Assembly: GCA_022316685.1 (NCBI GenBank)
Contig: JAKJHU010000083.1
Location: forward strand, 1,736,001 to 1,800,000
Source: Progne subis subis
Taxonomy: Eukaryota; Chordata; Aves; Passeriformes; Hirundinidae
Reading direction: 5' to 3'
DNA length: 64,000 bases
In this document: one piece after another, positions 50,333 through 62,990 of the stretch
Layout: each line of letters starts with the position of its first letter
Numbering within the stretch: the first letter of the stretch is position 1
Program-made: the position numbers and the translations under genes
The notes under the pieces: generated by a model
What the model was told of the DNA's origin: nothing
Databases searched by the model: none
What the model saw: only the letters and a program-made list of their open reading frames with translations

Positions 50333-53300
50333 AAACTTCTCTGGGGGTAAGAATAATTCATTGGGTTTTTTTTCAAACAAAACAAGCCAAGCAAGCAGTT
50401 GTTCTATCTAACACCGGTGCTTCCAAGAAAATCCTAAAATTAATGGGATGGCCCTGACAGCATCCAGAGGAAGCTGCTCTGTGAGATCCTGGCTGATACA
50501 AACAGATAAAGGTTTTGGAAGGACAAAACGCAGGAGGTCAGGAGTTCAGCCATTCATATATTTTACTAAAAAACAGCTTTACTGATATTTAAAACAGAGA
50601 AGATGTTAGTGTTTTCTGTGGGGCTCGTCAGTTTAAAAGCAGAAGGCTCTGCACATCATTACCCAGAGTTTTATTATTTCAAGCTTTTGGTGTTCATACA
50701 ACATCAGATGATTCAGGCCGCACCTCAGGCATTGAACCACCTTATGTTTTTTCATCACATTATTACTATGCTGAAACATCCCGTTTCCATACTTTCCCCC
50801 CTTCAATTTAAAACAAAACAAACAAAAAAAAACCAAAAAACCCAAACAAACAAACAAAAAAAAAGAGTATGATTTATGTCACAAGTTCCACTCCAAAACT
50901 AACAGGACTCCCTCCACCATTGATCAAACATTACTTACATAATAAATGTATTTTTAACACCTCTCATGGCTGTTAAGGGATTACAAATGGAGATTTGTGC
51001 TGACACTGCTCCTTAAAAATTAAAGCTTCTCCTCCCGGAAACTTCAGTTTCTCTTTTGTTGGACAGCACAGATAAGCTCTGACCACAAGCACAGTTGTTA
51101 AATAATAAAAACTATTCCATTACTTAACTACACATTAATTTCCACAATTAAGGAATCCAGGGTGTTAAAGTGAGTTGCAGAACACCACTGAGTCTAATCA
51201 CACCTCTAATTTTTAAGACCCAACTTTTTGTGATATCAAATATCTGCCTCTTCTCTGAACCAAGCCGCCAAAAAGACAAGCAAATCAATATTTTAATTAG
51301 CCATAAAAGAAGAAACAAACAACGCCCATGTGGTGAATCCATCTTTATTCACATTAGAAATTATCCTGGAGAACTTCTCACCTTCCCCTCGACCAAAGTC
51401 CTGAAGCAATTGCCAAGCTCTAAATGAAAATTTGGGTTGGTTAATAAGGGATGCCCAAGAGCTGACAAAGCCTGATTAAAACCCTCCCAAACTCTGAGAG
51501 CACCCAGAAAAAAACCACACATACAAAATACTGTTAAATTTATTAACAAAATGGAAAATAAAAATCTGAATTCGAGTGGTTGTGTTGCCCTGGGCAAGTC
51601 TCACTATAAGATTGTGTTCTACTAGAAGTCTTTCCTTGTTTTGAGAGTAATATTTTACTACAGAATATTTCTTGTCCCTTACACTGCAAGATCAAATTCC
51701 ATCCAATTCTTCACTTTTACTCATTCAAAACACCTTCAGGATTTGGAGTATTTTCAGTGCTTGAAGTAACTGTTCTCCTAGTAGGTTGGAAGCTCTTTAA
51801 AGTTCTGCAAACATTGATTTTAAATCCTGCCTCAGGCTCAGTGCCCATCATTTGCCATAAATTTACACAACAAACAGTAGCAGCGTGGGTGGACAGTCCT
51901 GGTGATGCTGGAAATATTTCATCATTAATATCTTCAACACAAATAACAACACTCAAGTCTAATTCTGCTATAAATACTGCATGGGTTTTTTTGTGTTTAA
52001 AACAAACTTACAGAGACACCATCTTCTCCAATAGTGCTAAAAAACAAATTCTCCTCAGCTCAGCCTTGAAACAGGATCTTTTTTTGGGATCAGCTATCCA
52101 AAGCAAATAATCATTGCATATTTACTCATGAGGGGGTGGCAGCCAGCACAAATTTCATGCTCCTAATGAACTCCTGCTACCAGTGAGGAGCAGTAAAATC
52201 TGCTTGGTGGCTCTTGTCTACACGAGGGTTTTATCACAGAGCGGATTAGGGCAGGGATTTTAAAGCACAATAATTCCTCTGTACTAGAAATATCAGCTGT
52301 ATGGTCTGGCTTAATTATTTGAAGTGGATTAAACTAAACCACATAAAAGCAACTGTTGCCAAACAATAACAGTGTTCACAGGCAAGGAGGGTGGAATTGC
52401 ATTTCCAGGCTTCCCTGCCACACGTGACTGATGGCACATGTGCAAGGAGCATGGATTCATCAAAGACAGTTATTTTTTTTTTTTCTTTTTCATGTAGTTC
52501 TCTTATCAGTTTTGCAAAACATCGATCAAGACTCAACAGGTATGGATTTGGTCCAAGGCATTAAAATACAAAGTTTTACCCGGGACTTGGTGGTGCCATT
52601 TATGAGCTGTTCCCAAACCTTTCATTTCCTTCTGGAAGTGTATTTTCTCCTGCTTGCCCACAGCAAATTTTTCACTATATTACCCTGAGAGTGAGAATAA
52701 ACACAGTTTTTCCTCATTACTTCCCATATTTTTAAACTGGGTTTACATATTGGAGGGAAGTGTAAATAAAGTGTTCCTATAAATCCACACAGACCGAGTA
52801 CAATATGCTTACAATAAAATCTGCAATTAGTGTTTCCCTTCACTGCTCCCTCAATTATTCCCAAGATTATGCTTTTAAAACCCTATTTATAACTGATAGA
52901 GCAGTTCCCAAACCCCTTATACCAGATAAATGAAATGATAATCCTCCTCACTGCTTGAACGCTTGCTTAAACCCTGCCAGCTTATCCTGTGCTCTTCCAC
53001 AAGCAGCCAAATTGAACCCTGAGCCGATGAGAAATCAGAACAAGCCCAGTAAGAGCAGTGCAGGGAAAAAAAAAGAGTATCGAGAGTCAAGCATCTCATT
53101 GCAAGCTGCAAAATTCAAGTTTACAGTAAGCCACGTCCTGTGGGGTTTAAGGCCGTGATAACAATAAATTTAAACCCAGCATGGGCGCGCATCACAGAGG
53201 TGGTCACTTCTAAATCCCATTTCCGAAGCCCTGAAAAGAACCCAGCAAAGTCTTCCAGGTGCCATTTACAGATGAAATGGTTGCACATTACCTGCAGCTC

Positions 53301-55029
53301 CTCATCAGGGGAAACAGATTTTTTTTTTTTTTTAATGGCCTTTCCTCCTCTACTGACAAGTCAAAAAATCAGTGACCAGCCCTTAACATGTCTGACTAAC
53401 AATGACATCATTGCCTGCCTTCTCTTGTTCAACCTTCTTTTGATGTTTTTAAGTACAGCTCCACTGTACAACAGACCTAAATAACTGCTTCCATCTCCAT
53501 GGTAAGAGTTAAAATCCCAAACTGCAGTAGCCATCCCTGCTCCATAATTAATCTTTCCCATGACACAGCAGTTAAACAAATGTGGTTCATAAATTTTCAT
53601 TGCTAACAAGTGCAGGATGATTTCAACTGAGAGCTGTTGAAATACAGTTTATAGTTCCTGAGCTAAAGCAGAGATGAGACCAAAAGCAGCACCCAGGGTT
53701 AACTTATCACTGAGCAAGGAACATCCTGCCCAGGATGGAAACTGGGGGGGATCAGCTGGGGGCCACCATCAGAGCTGGGCATCACTCACTGCATCTGTCC
53801 TGGGGTTTATTCCTCCCTCTTTTCCTTTTCATTATCATAATTATAACTTTTTATTTCAATAATTAAATTGTTCTTCTCTCAAGCCACAGGTTTTACCCTT
53901 TTTTCTGGTTTTTCTGGGGGCATGGTCAGTGAGGAGCTGTGTGGCATTTGGTTGCTGGCTGAGGTGAAACTCATTTCTTTAAGTGCTGCCAAGTTGAAAA
54001 GTATTTGTTTTACACAGTTCATGATTTGTTTACACACTAAGACACTTCAGTATTACTTCGCCCTGCAGTGGGCGCAGGATCCTTCACATTTCAAAGCATC
54101 AAATTCATAAATATTGGTAATATTGCTGTACTCCTGGTCACTACTGGAATATTGGAAACGCTGCAGAATTCTGGTTTAGACAAAGTTAGTGGGGATAGAG
54201 AAACGCAGAGAGCACCACTACTAGAACCTCCCTGACAGCTCAGAGGTAACAGCTAAATTCAAGATTTAAAACTGACTTCCAAACTAACTTCTTTTCACCC
54301 AGAATGAGTTCCAAAAGCTGGCACAGAAAGGCACGAGCTCGTTTCTTTCCTCTCAGTAGCTCCTGCCACTGCAGCCCTTTGGGGTGTGATACAGCAGCAG
54401 GGCAAAGCTGCAGACAGCACAAGAAGCTGCAGAGTGGCATAAATCTAATTAAGTCTAAGTGGTAAGACTAAAGGAATGTAAATTAGAACCAGATCCACAT
54501 CAGCTCCCTCACATGCAAGTTGCACTGAATCAAACTTCCTCTGGAGTCTCTAAATCCAACATTCCTACCGTGTGGAGCTCAAAACCAAGTTACAGTCTCA
54601 GGCAATAGTTAAACAAAAAGAACACATTTAAGCTCCAGAAAATTGAGAATACATATTCAAAATATACTTTTTTAAATGTAGCCAAGAGAAATCCCATCCC
54701 CCCCCAGGTCAAAATCATGGTTAAAATTATTTCCTCAAGGAATTCCACTGCTGTTCCTTTTACCAGTAATGGTCAATAACTGGGGCAAATCCACCAAATC
54801 ATCCCTCTGCAGTGGCACCACTGAAAACTTGGTACTTATCCAGCAGCAAGTGTGCAAGAACAGCAAAACTAATGTTCATTAAAAAGCAGATTTACAGCAG
54901 TAAACCGATTATTTTATTCAATATTCAAGAGAAATCATTTTCAGAAATATATACAGAACAAAAGAATAAAAGAAGAAAAGATGCATTCATCTTAAAGGGT
55001 GATTTTATGCACAGAAGTGACTCACAAAA

Positions 55030-55088
55030 GCAGTTTGAAATTCAAAATACCATTTTTCTAGTCAGAAATCCAAAATACCATTTTTGCT
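55030..55088. repeat. Short tandem duplication
   Basis: 'GAAAT(T/C)CAAAATACCATTTTT' occurs twice, about 27 bases apart. Confidence 0.8.
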
Positions 55089-55569
55089 CCTGAGGTTGAG
55101 ACCCAAACTGCACACACTACTCAGAAAAGACATTTATTACTGAGCAGGTAACAGTCCAACCTGTGAAGAGGCACTGCAGCTTGGCAGAATTGAAAAGATT
55201 ATTCTAACATGAGTTAACCCATCTGAAACTCTTACCATGAACGGCAAAAGCAAAAATATTACCCAGGTCATGGGCAACATGAGCCTCTGATTCTTTAGAA
55301 TCCCCTAATTCCCTTTTGCTGGCAGAGAAAGGCAAATTAAGAGCTTGTTACTAATGATAACAATTAACATGAGAGTTTCTATCAGTTGAAATCTTTGCAG
55401 CTCACTGATGCCCACGCATTTATGTGCTCTCAAATGAGATCTAACCAAAATTATCTGGGAGCCCGAGTTCTCAGCCTGGCCTTAGTTTGACAGCAGCTCC
55501 ACCACAACTTGATGTCTGCTAACAATTCAAGTGGGAAAAGAGAGGCACCTTCACGTGAATTAAATACAT

Positions 55570-55640
55570 TTTAAAATAAATTCATGTTTATATTATTCAT
55601 ATATACATATATATAAATTTAAAAAAAATTAAAAATCAGT
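55570..55640. other. AT-rich block next to METPL exon
   Basis: A run of TATATA, AAATTT and A-tract sequence about 200 bases into the intron that follows the METPL exon. Nothing coding. Confidence 0.5.
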
Positions 55641-55842
55641 CAATCAGTCCTGCCCACTGACCAATTTAAATGCAAGGTATTGGAAAACAACCTCTGAAGG
55701 GTTTCTTACACATCTACACAATGCTGAAGAGTTTCCTACACATCCTGGACTCAGTGAAATTCCAAGCTGGATGAAACCAGTCTCCAGGCTGATGCACAGT
55801 GCAAACACAAAGCAGCTGGATCCAAGCAGGCAGGGAACTTAC

Positions 55843-55919
55843 GTTTCTCATCATCAGCATGGACCAGAGATGCCGCTCTCGACAAAACATCCAAGGGAGT
55901 CTCCATTCCTCTCTGGATC
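55843..55919 (-). CDS. VGLL4: VGLL4 exon with METPL start codon
   Basis: This 77-bp exon has 13 bases of 5' untranslated sequence, then a start at 55906 and 21 codons plus one base. It encodes METPLDVLSRAAS followed by LVHADDEK, the N-terminus of the canonical 290-residue human VGLL4 isoform. The acceptor is TTTTGCAG after a pyrimidine-rich tract, so this is an internal exon that needs an upstream non-coding exon. The donor is a consensus GTAAGT, and the final C joins GT of the shared exon to encode Arg, giving DDEK-R-EAALRG. The start codon has purine G at -3 and G at +4, a strong context. The coding length is under 25 codons, so frame-length ORF filters miss it; an overlapping longer reading frame on the same strand is only a shadow. 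Confidence 0.95.
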
Positions 55920-56892
55920 CTGCAAAATCCAGAAGCAAAGTTTCAGAGAGTAAATTTCACACTCAGAGCACACACACACAGACCAGGTTGACAGGAAGAG
56001 TAAGAAAAAGAATCCAAAATCTGACTTTGTGCAGCTCTTTTCTCGTTACAGCAGCGCAGGACTGGTTAAAAGCATTATTGCTGAAACCAGGGAAATGCTG
56101 GGATTGGCTTTCCCACCCAAACAAAGCAGAATAGCAAATTGCCAAGGGCTGGAACGGTTCCACTGCTCACACACGGTGTGACAGGGTTATCTACTACCTG
56201 CTGTAGTGCCTAATAAACAGCTGTATTAATCAATCAATATATCCAAGTCAACAATATCAATATATCCAAGCTATATCCCTGCAGTGCATGGCCATGGATT
56301 GCTTTAGATCCTAAGGATTCCAGAAACTTCCCCTCCACACCCTCTTCCATGCCCAGAGTAGAATCATCCAAATTTTATCATTTTATTAAGATATTTTTTT
56401 AATTAATAAACACATAGTTGACTCTGTGTGTGAGTGCACAACCACACACAGAACTGTATTTTTTTCAGTTGTAATCACACCTCAGTAGCTGCTTTTTCCT
56501 GGATTTCGCCCCACACAACACACAATGCCCATCCATGAAAAATTAATTCCCAGCACATTAAAAATGCCTTTTCTAGCACTACATCAAGCAACAAACTCCC
56601 ACAAAACCAATGATTGCATTGCAGCTTCTCTAAGTTTCACATGAATGGCTTCAGAACTAAAAAAGATGTTTCAGTAGTATGAAAATCCAAAAATACGAAA
56701 GGGAAAGGAAGGAAGAGAATAACATGCTGTCAAATATGTTTTTACTACAAGGCCAACAGCTTATACGTGTTTTCAAACAGAAAGGTAACAGCACAGGCAG
56801 AACAGTTGGAGGGAAAAAAAAAAAAAAAAAAAAGAGAGAGAGAGAGAAAGAGAAAAAGCCAAGAACAACTAATTTTTGTTGGGATTTTTCCA

Positions 56893-56934
<42 letters not shown>

Positions 56935-59900
56935 AACAAACAAAAAAAAAACAACTTAGCAAAAACTTCTCTCATAAGAACTGTTCATTGTAACTCACTT
57001 TACAGTATGATCTTAAAAAAAGACAAAAGGTAGTGGCAACTGCAGAAATCTCAAACACATGTCCAACATGTACATGGACTTAACAACAAGCACATGTTTG
57101 GGGAGCGATTTCCTTGACTTTGCACTAAAACAATAAACCTCACTATCCTCACTCCCTCTTCCTAAATATGTCAGACTTTGATTAAAGACTTTAAAGCGTA
57201 AGAGAGAGAATTTTGTGAGTTTAAGAAATGTATTCTTAAGCTTAAACAGTATATTTTTAAGTTTAAATAATGAAATCCAGAAAGATTTCCATAGAGCTAT
57301 GCAAGAAGAAGAGACAAATTGAAATAACCAAGTGTATTGAGGATTAAAACATGCTTCTTCCTCCCTGCCAGAACCAGCTTTTGCTCAAGAATATTTTAAC
57401 TAAACTTATAAAGTCAATTAACTCTTTAATTTAAAGACAATACCTGGAGGCAAGAGGTTTTAGAAAACAAGATCTTAGCTTATTTTACTATTCTGTCTTC
57501 ATTAAGTCTTTATTCCTTTCACACCTGGCCACATCCTCCTCCAAACCAAAGCAAGGATTCGGAAGAGGAGGTTCCCTGAAAAGCCTTCAGCACAATTCCA
57601 CTTGCATGCCTAAGACCTTGGATTAATTTCTTTCACATCTTTTGTTTTCTTGGGAGTTCACTGAACCTCTCACACAAATTCCTCTAACAGGGTTAAAATT
57701 CAGTTGGAAAAATGATTGAGATTTGTCTGATCAGGGGATGCTGAGATAACTCAGGGTTCAGTGCTAACTTCATCCTACACTTCAAAGACAGTAATACAAA
57801 TACTTTTGGTCAAGTCCTTAGGAAAAAAAAAAAATCAACTCTTGATCAACAACAATGTAAAGGATAGCAAAATGTCTTATTAAATACAAATTAACTACAT
57901 TAAGAAACTTCTTTATTTTTCTTTCAGGTTTCCAGTAATTTTCAAATAATGGGAGTAGCAGATGCCCAATCCCTGTCTGGACCATGCTCCCAGTAAGAGA
58001 TTTAACTGGTGACAGCAACCCACACTGGGAGAAGGAAACAGGAACCAAGTCTTAATTCAGTTCAGGAAATTAGACACTTTAAAAACAACTTGACTAAAAG
58101 TGACCTCAATAGAGCCTTGCAGCTTTGTGTGCTATTAAAGTCCATATCATGAAGAGAGCTGCTGAGGTGCTCCCCTGACATCGGGGCCTTGTGTTCATTC
58201 AAAAACTGCAATTCCCAGGGTGAAATCCCAGATATTCCAGGACTCTTTAAACACAGAACAAAAACTACCTGCAAGGAGCTACGCACTGCCACGTTATTTT
58301 TCAAATAGTGTTAAATATCTCTTGATCTCTAAATTAAACTAACAAATCAGTAATTATAGTTCAGGAAAGAAATGAAGATCGCCTAGGAGAGTGAGAGAGG
58401 AGGGATCCTCTCTTAGCTCCAAGCTGAAAACCCAAATTTGATCAGGGCAAGGTCAGAAAATGCTGCAGCTGGGCCAGGGCTGCCTTGAGAGGAGTCACCT
58501 TTCAGAAAGCAATGACCAAAACCACTTCCCAGGCTTCCAAGAAACAAAATTTAAAAACAAACAAAAAACCAAACAAAACCAACCTGTTAATGAGGAGGCT
58601 CCTGACCAAACCCAGCTATTTCTCAGTGTGACACAAACCTGTCTATGCAGCACAACTCAACCTTGAATTTTTTTATGTGTCGCCCCCAAAAAAAACCTCA
58701 CTGCAAGTGCTTGGTAAGGGAAAGCAAGTGAGGAGTGAAACACAAGATAAGAGGGATTTCCCCAGGCTACACCTGATTTAAACACCCTGGGAACAGTTTC
58801 CCAAGGAAATCTCGCTGGTTACAAAGTCTCAACTGTTAGATTCAGGAGACAAGAGCCAAAAGTACTTTTACAAGCATTTGAGATATTTTTATCTGCTGTT
58901 ATTCCAAATATTAGTTTAATATCTTCCAAAGTGCTCTTATTTATCAGCTGCTGCTCCCACTCAACGCTGCCCTATTCCGTCCTGCACAGCAGCAAAGAAA
59001 CATTCTGGAAAAAAGGAAAGATGTAAAATGTGAAAGCAGAGATGTCTGAAAGACTGATCCAAACATTGATCCACCATTTGTTTATGCAACACCTGAAGCA
59101 CACAATACCCATTAGTGGAAAGAAACAGTCCTTTCTTTTCCCTCTCCTCCACTTCCTTTCCCCTCTCCTCACATTTTTGGAAGATCCAGGAACGCACAGA
59201 GCACTCTCAGCTTTACAAATGCCTGCTGATGGGGTTTTGTTTTGAAGGCTATAGAGAAGTGAAAGCTTTAGAAAATGAACAGTTCAGTGTTTTCAGGGAT
59301 TTGCGCATCAGGAGGAGCACGCAGGGAAAAACCCTGAGGTTGCTTGTGTGAAATTCAGTTCACAGGCAGCAGAGCACCATTCACTCAACCCAAACAGACA
59401 ACTGTTTCATCCCACAATTATTTAACTATTATTTAATAAATATTTAATTGAAGTTCACATTCACAATGGGGGATGTCAGGAAAGATGTGAGATAAAGAGA
59501 AGAACTTCACATTTGATTTTAAAAAAAGGGGGGAAAGAAAGGAAAGAGAAACAAAGATGATGTTTGGGCAGTGATCTCACTCTGAGTTAGGATGGGTCTA
59601 GGACAGGGCTTAGCTCAAGTCAGGTACCAAAAACAAGGAGGAAACTGGGTGATGAGAAGAGACACGAGTGCGGGCAAGACAAAATGAGAAGAATTTTGAC
59701 ACAATTTGGATGTGAAGTCCCAAAGAGAATTTACGGGCAGGACAATGCCTGGATTACAGTGAGAGAACAGCAACACAGCCTCTGCAAGCTCCTGAGGAAC
59801 ACCAAAACCAGGCTCCAGCCTGCTGGGACACACCTACACCCTGCCAGAGAGACAGGCTGAGCCTTTCCAGGACAGACAGAATAGCCTGGTGCTTGAATTC

Positions 59901-62679
59901 CCACCGGGAGAAGTCCCACGGATAAGGCTGGAGGGAGAAGAGCGGGATGAAGAAACAAAGGTCATTAATTACAACGATGTAAAAGCAATTCGTGAATAAT
60001 GAGACACTTGAGAAGCCATCAAGACCGAAGTGTAGATAAACACAAGTACGAGGAAAACGAGATTAATTGAAAAGAGCAGTCAAATAGGTCAGTAGGCAGC
60101 TCCCACCTGGGGAGAGACAGAGCCAAACCCGCCCAAATCGATACCCAGAAATGCCAAGAAGAAACAGACTTTGCTGATTTCAAAGGCACAGGGTGAAACT
60201 GAACAGGAAATCCAAACACAATTGATCAGCACAATCAGTAAATCCACACAGGGAAGGAGGATAAAGCCAAAGTTTGATGCAAAATAGGTAAATATCGTTA
60301 AATGCTTACGACAGGAGAGGGCAAAGCATATTTGCCCCATGAATGAGAATAATGACAAGCACCTTGGAAAACAACAATTTTCTCAAATGGTCACAACACA
60401 TTTCAATTTCTTCAGCTTTGCTTGGACCAGAGCCTCTACTTGTGAACAGAAAAATCCTGTGTTGAGATACTCATGTGAATGTGCAAATGCTCACTTTAGA
60501 TCATGATTCTCAAATAACACTGATTATCCCCTGCATTCACAACACAAAACCTTGAGAGTAAGTTCAGGCTATTTGGCTAAATACCACTTACTTTTTTTTT
60601 TTTTTTAATGTATTTATCTCTTCCTTTGGGTGTTTTTTAGACCATCTTGTTACGCGTGTGGAAAATCTGTTTGAACAGGCAAATCTTCAAACAGAAACAA
60701 CGATTTAACTCATCACACAGAAAATTATAAGCTTAAAGCAGAGCTTTGGTATTATACCTCATGCTTTTTGTTGTCTTGTTGCATAAATGCCCCTTAATAA
60801 GGCAACATTTCAAGAAGCGAGCTGTTAGTAACTTTTGAAAGCCAACAAAGCTAAGAAATTTAAGGTAGGAAAGCCCAAGCTGACCTTGTCTTGTACCTGC
60901 AAGATCACTCAGAGCATTTTAGGTGTTACACAATCTCCTGCAGACACATGAGACATTTAGCCACGGTAAGGATAACTGAACCAAAGCTCCCTTTTGCTAC
61001 AGAAGACTTCCAGGTTTGTCTGGAAACAAACCAATCAACCCCTGCAATGTGGAGACGCTGAGAAGGTTATTAAAGCTACTTTATGGAAATAAGGAACTGA
61101 TGGTTTGTGATGTAAATGCTCTTAATTAAGCTGTACAGATATTTTCTGTCCTATTTTAGTTACCAGGTTTATTTTATAGCAGACTGTCAGATGTCAGCAG
61201 CACTCCTGGGTACTCATCACCTCAGCTCTGGCCCTGTTCCTTCTCTAGGGTGGGTGTAGAAGCCAAGCCCATCCCACAGAGGGGCTCCCGAGCAGAGAAG
61301 GAACAGCATCCTACAGAAAACCATCCATCCCTGCTCCCCACAGCAGCAGCAACTGCTCCAGCCCAGTCATTTCAACAGGTAAATGCAAATGCACAACAGG
61401 CAGGCACAAACTCTACCAAGAGTTAACGGGTCAAATCCATTTCTTGTGAATCAAAGCAGTTCTTGTAACTGAACCCAAAAAGTCTCACAGCCTGATCCCC
61501 AATAACCAGATCGGAATCGTGGATCAGTAAGAAGAAATATAGAGAATTTGAGCAAAACACATTCCACATTAGAAATCTCACAAGTTCAGAGAGGAAAATA
61601 CAAATGAAGGGCCTTCAAGTCTGGAGAAGATCCTTAAGAAAGTTTATAATTAAGGCAGGAGAGGGATATTGCTGCCCAGTTTTATCGAGTTTTGGATCTG
61701 AGGGTTCTCAGTATCACTGCCTGCAGAGTTTCACTCGCTCTGGTTTCCCAAACTGCAGTTTGTTTTTCTGAGAGGAAAACTCTTTAAACAACTCTGTGTC
61801 CTGAAGTCAGAGAAAAACCAGTCAGAGAAATTACCCTGCAGGAAGAAATCCTGGAACTCTTGATCAGCCAAGCCCTCTCTGGTGTAATTAAAAAACCGGC
61901 CATTATTTCTTGTTCCTGGTAATCCTGAAGCACCCGCCCAGCAGAAAAGAAGCAAGCTGGCTTTATGGATTCTCCAGCGCCGGTGGAAACGCGTGTTAAA
62001 CTCCCATTCATCCGCTCTCAGCAAAGGGGTGCGCTGGCACCAGCGCGGACAGCTTAACTCAGGGAATTAATTACAGCCGATCACATCTGGGGAGCACGCA
62101 GCCAGCGGGACACCACGCTGCTAAAGGCTACACAAAAAACCTCCGCCAACTGAACATTAAAAGAAGCAGCGCCTTCACGGCGCCCTTGGGACGCGTTCTA
62201 GGAAGTTTCACCTCTGCTACCAGTACGGTGCCGGCGAATTTCCCTGCAGGAAGAACTGGGTGAGAGGGAGCCAAGCTGCGAGTTTGGGACAGAAGGAGCG
62301 TCCCGGTGCCGGGGGCACCTCCAGGCTCGCTCCTGCCGGGGCATTTCCTCCGCTCCTGCTGCGGAAAAAGGGAGAGCGGAGCCTTTCCCCGGGGAAAAAG
62401 GGGCAGCGGAGCCTTTCCCCGGGCCGGGGCCAGGCGGAGAGAGTCCCTCCCCGCCTGGATCCCGACACGGCCGGGAGGGCTCGGGAGGTTCCCCGGCCGC
62501 CGGCAGCGCCCGGCCCGGCGCGGCTCCCGCGGGGAACGCTCGGCCGTGCGGAGAGGACGGGCCGGGGCAGCCCCATCCCAGCCCCGTGCCATCCCATCCC
62601 ATCGCAGCCCCGTCCCGCCCGCCAGCGCCGCTCCCTCCGCCCCCGCGGCCACCTGTGCGCGCTGTCCCCGCGCACTCAC
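55920..62679 (-). other. VGLL4: VGLL4 first intron (proposed)
   Basis: About 6.8 kb between the proposed non-coding exon 1 and the METPL exon. It holds two A-rich microsatellites at 56.8-56.94 kb and otherwise unique AT-rich sequence, with GC content rising from about 62.0 kb toward the promoter. No further coding exon is recognised; open frames at 59.6-60.3 and 61.7-62.0 kb have no known protein. Confidence 0.6.
56813..56950. repeat. A-rich and GA-rich microsatellites, A40 run
   Basis: An A run of about 19 passes into (GA)n, and 50 bases later an uninterrupted A40 is followed by ACAACAAAC and more A. Lysine-rich and phenylalanine-rich open frames across it are artefacts. Confidence 0.9.
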
Positions 62680-62840
62680 CGGCGCTCCGGGCGGTGCCGG
62701 GGGCCGCAGCGTGGCCGCGGCGCCCCGCAGGCCGGGCCGCGCCGGGCCGGGCCGGGCCGGGCGGAGGTGGTGGCGGCGGTGCGGGCCCGGAGCAGGCGCG
62801 GCTCGCCCGGCCCCGCTGGCTGCGCGGGCCCGCAGAGGAA
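62680..62840 (-). other. VGLL4: Probable VGLL4 non-coding exon 1
   Basis: The METPL exon starts with an acceptor, so a non-coding first exon must lie further right. The best candidate ends at 62680, where minus-strand CGCCG is followed by the consensus donor GTGAGT inside a dense CpG island. The right end is only estimated from the promoter motifs. The exon is GC-rich and I see no conserved coding capacity in it. Other donors in the island are weaker, for example AGGTGG near 62650. A different first exon, or more than one, cannot be excluded without transcript data. Confidence 0.65.
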
Positions 62841-62990
62841 TCCCAGGAATGATGGAATTCTGCGGCGAGCAGGTGGGGAGCGCCGCCCGCCACCATTGGC
62901 CGGGCCGCCGTGACGTCAGCGAAATTAGGGTAATGAGGCGCTGACGTCACATCCTCGCAGGTAGGGAGCGCGCCGGCCCCGCCCCCGGGG
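62841..62990 (-). promoter_or_regulatory. VGLL4: VGLL4 upstream promoter (P1)
   Basis: Read on the minus strand, this stretch has a GC box (plus-strand ccccgccccc at 62977-62986), two perfect CRE/ATF sites TGACGTCA at 62943-62950 approx. and 62911-62918, and a CCAAT box at 62895-62899 (plus-strand ATTGG). A start of transcription some 50-80 bases beyond the CCAAT box would fall near 62820-62850, just before the proposed exon 1. No TATA box is seen. The motif set is typical of CpG-island promoters answering to CREB/ATF, NF-Y and SP1. A single GGAATG core (TEAD-type) lies at 62846-62851. Confidence 0.7.
62910..62950. promoter_or_regulatory. Inverted pair of CRE sites
   Basis: GTGACGTCAGCG at 62910-62921 and CGCTGACGTCAC at 62939-62950 are perfect 12-bp inverted repeats around a 17-bp AT-richer spacer. 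Each contains the palindromic full CRE, TGACGTCA. Flanking bases are mirrored too, so the symmetry goes beyond the palindromic core. CREB/ATF family dimers are the expected binders; this is family knowledge and not shown here. Confidence 0.75.

Larger units (their letters stand above)
32561..55842 (-). other. VGLL4: VGLL4 intron between METPL exon and P2 region
   Basis: About 23.3 kb with no recognisable exon. It contains the probable LTR at 44.1 kb, the 346-bp duplicated pair, the 160-bp repeat pair at 36.9 and 42.5 kb, the 89-bp tandem copy at 49.6 kb, small tandem repeats at 38.0 and 55.05 kb, homopolymers at 37.6, 41.98 and 50.29 kb and AT-rich blocks at 38.6, 40.8 and 55.6 kb. The rest appears to be ordinary unique intron. 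Open frames of 100-150 codons at 33.0, 35.2, 40.5, 43.0 and 51.8 kb have no recognisable domain. Confidence 0.75.
1..62850 (-). other. VGLL4: VGLL4 transcription unit, 5' half (partial)
   Basis: The span covers the 5' part of VGLL4 read right to left. Three coding exons and one probable non-coding exon are recognised, each with consensus splice sites in compatible phases. VGLL4 is a nuclear cofactor that binds TEAD transcription factors through two C-terminal TDU motifs and displaces YAP/TAZ; those motifs lie in later exons off the left edge. In human the gene is flanked by ATG7 and TAMM41; neither is visible here. The right boundary is an estimated transcription start, placed from promoter motifs and not from transcript data. 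The order of exons, with the METPL-type start upstream of the MLFM-type start, agrees with the two N-terminal isoforms I know from human VGLL4. Confidence 0.9.

Noticed and set aside
55714..55938. 74-codon minus-strand frame over the METPL exon
   Set aside because: It is a different frame from the conserved METPLDVLSRAAS reading and runs through the splice donor.
56657..57033. Lys-rich and Phe-rich frames
   Set aside because: They come from the A19 and A40 runs.
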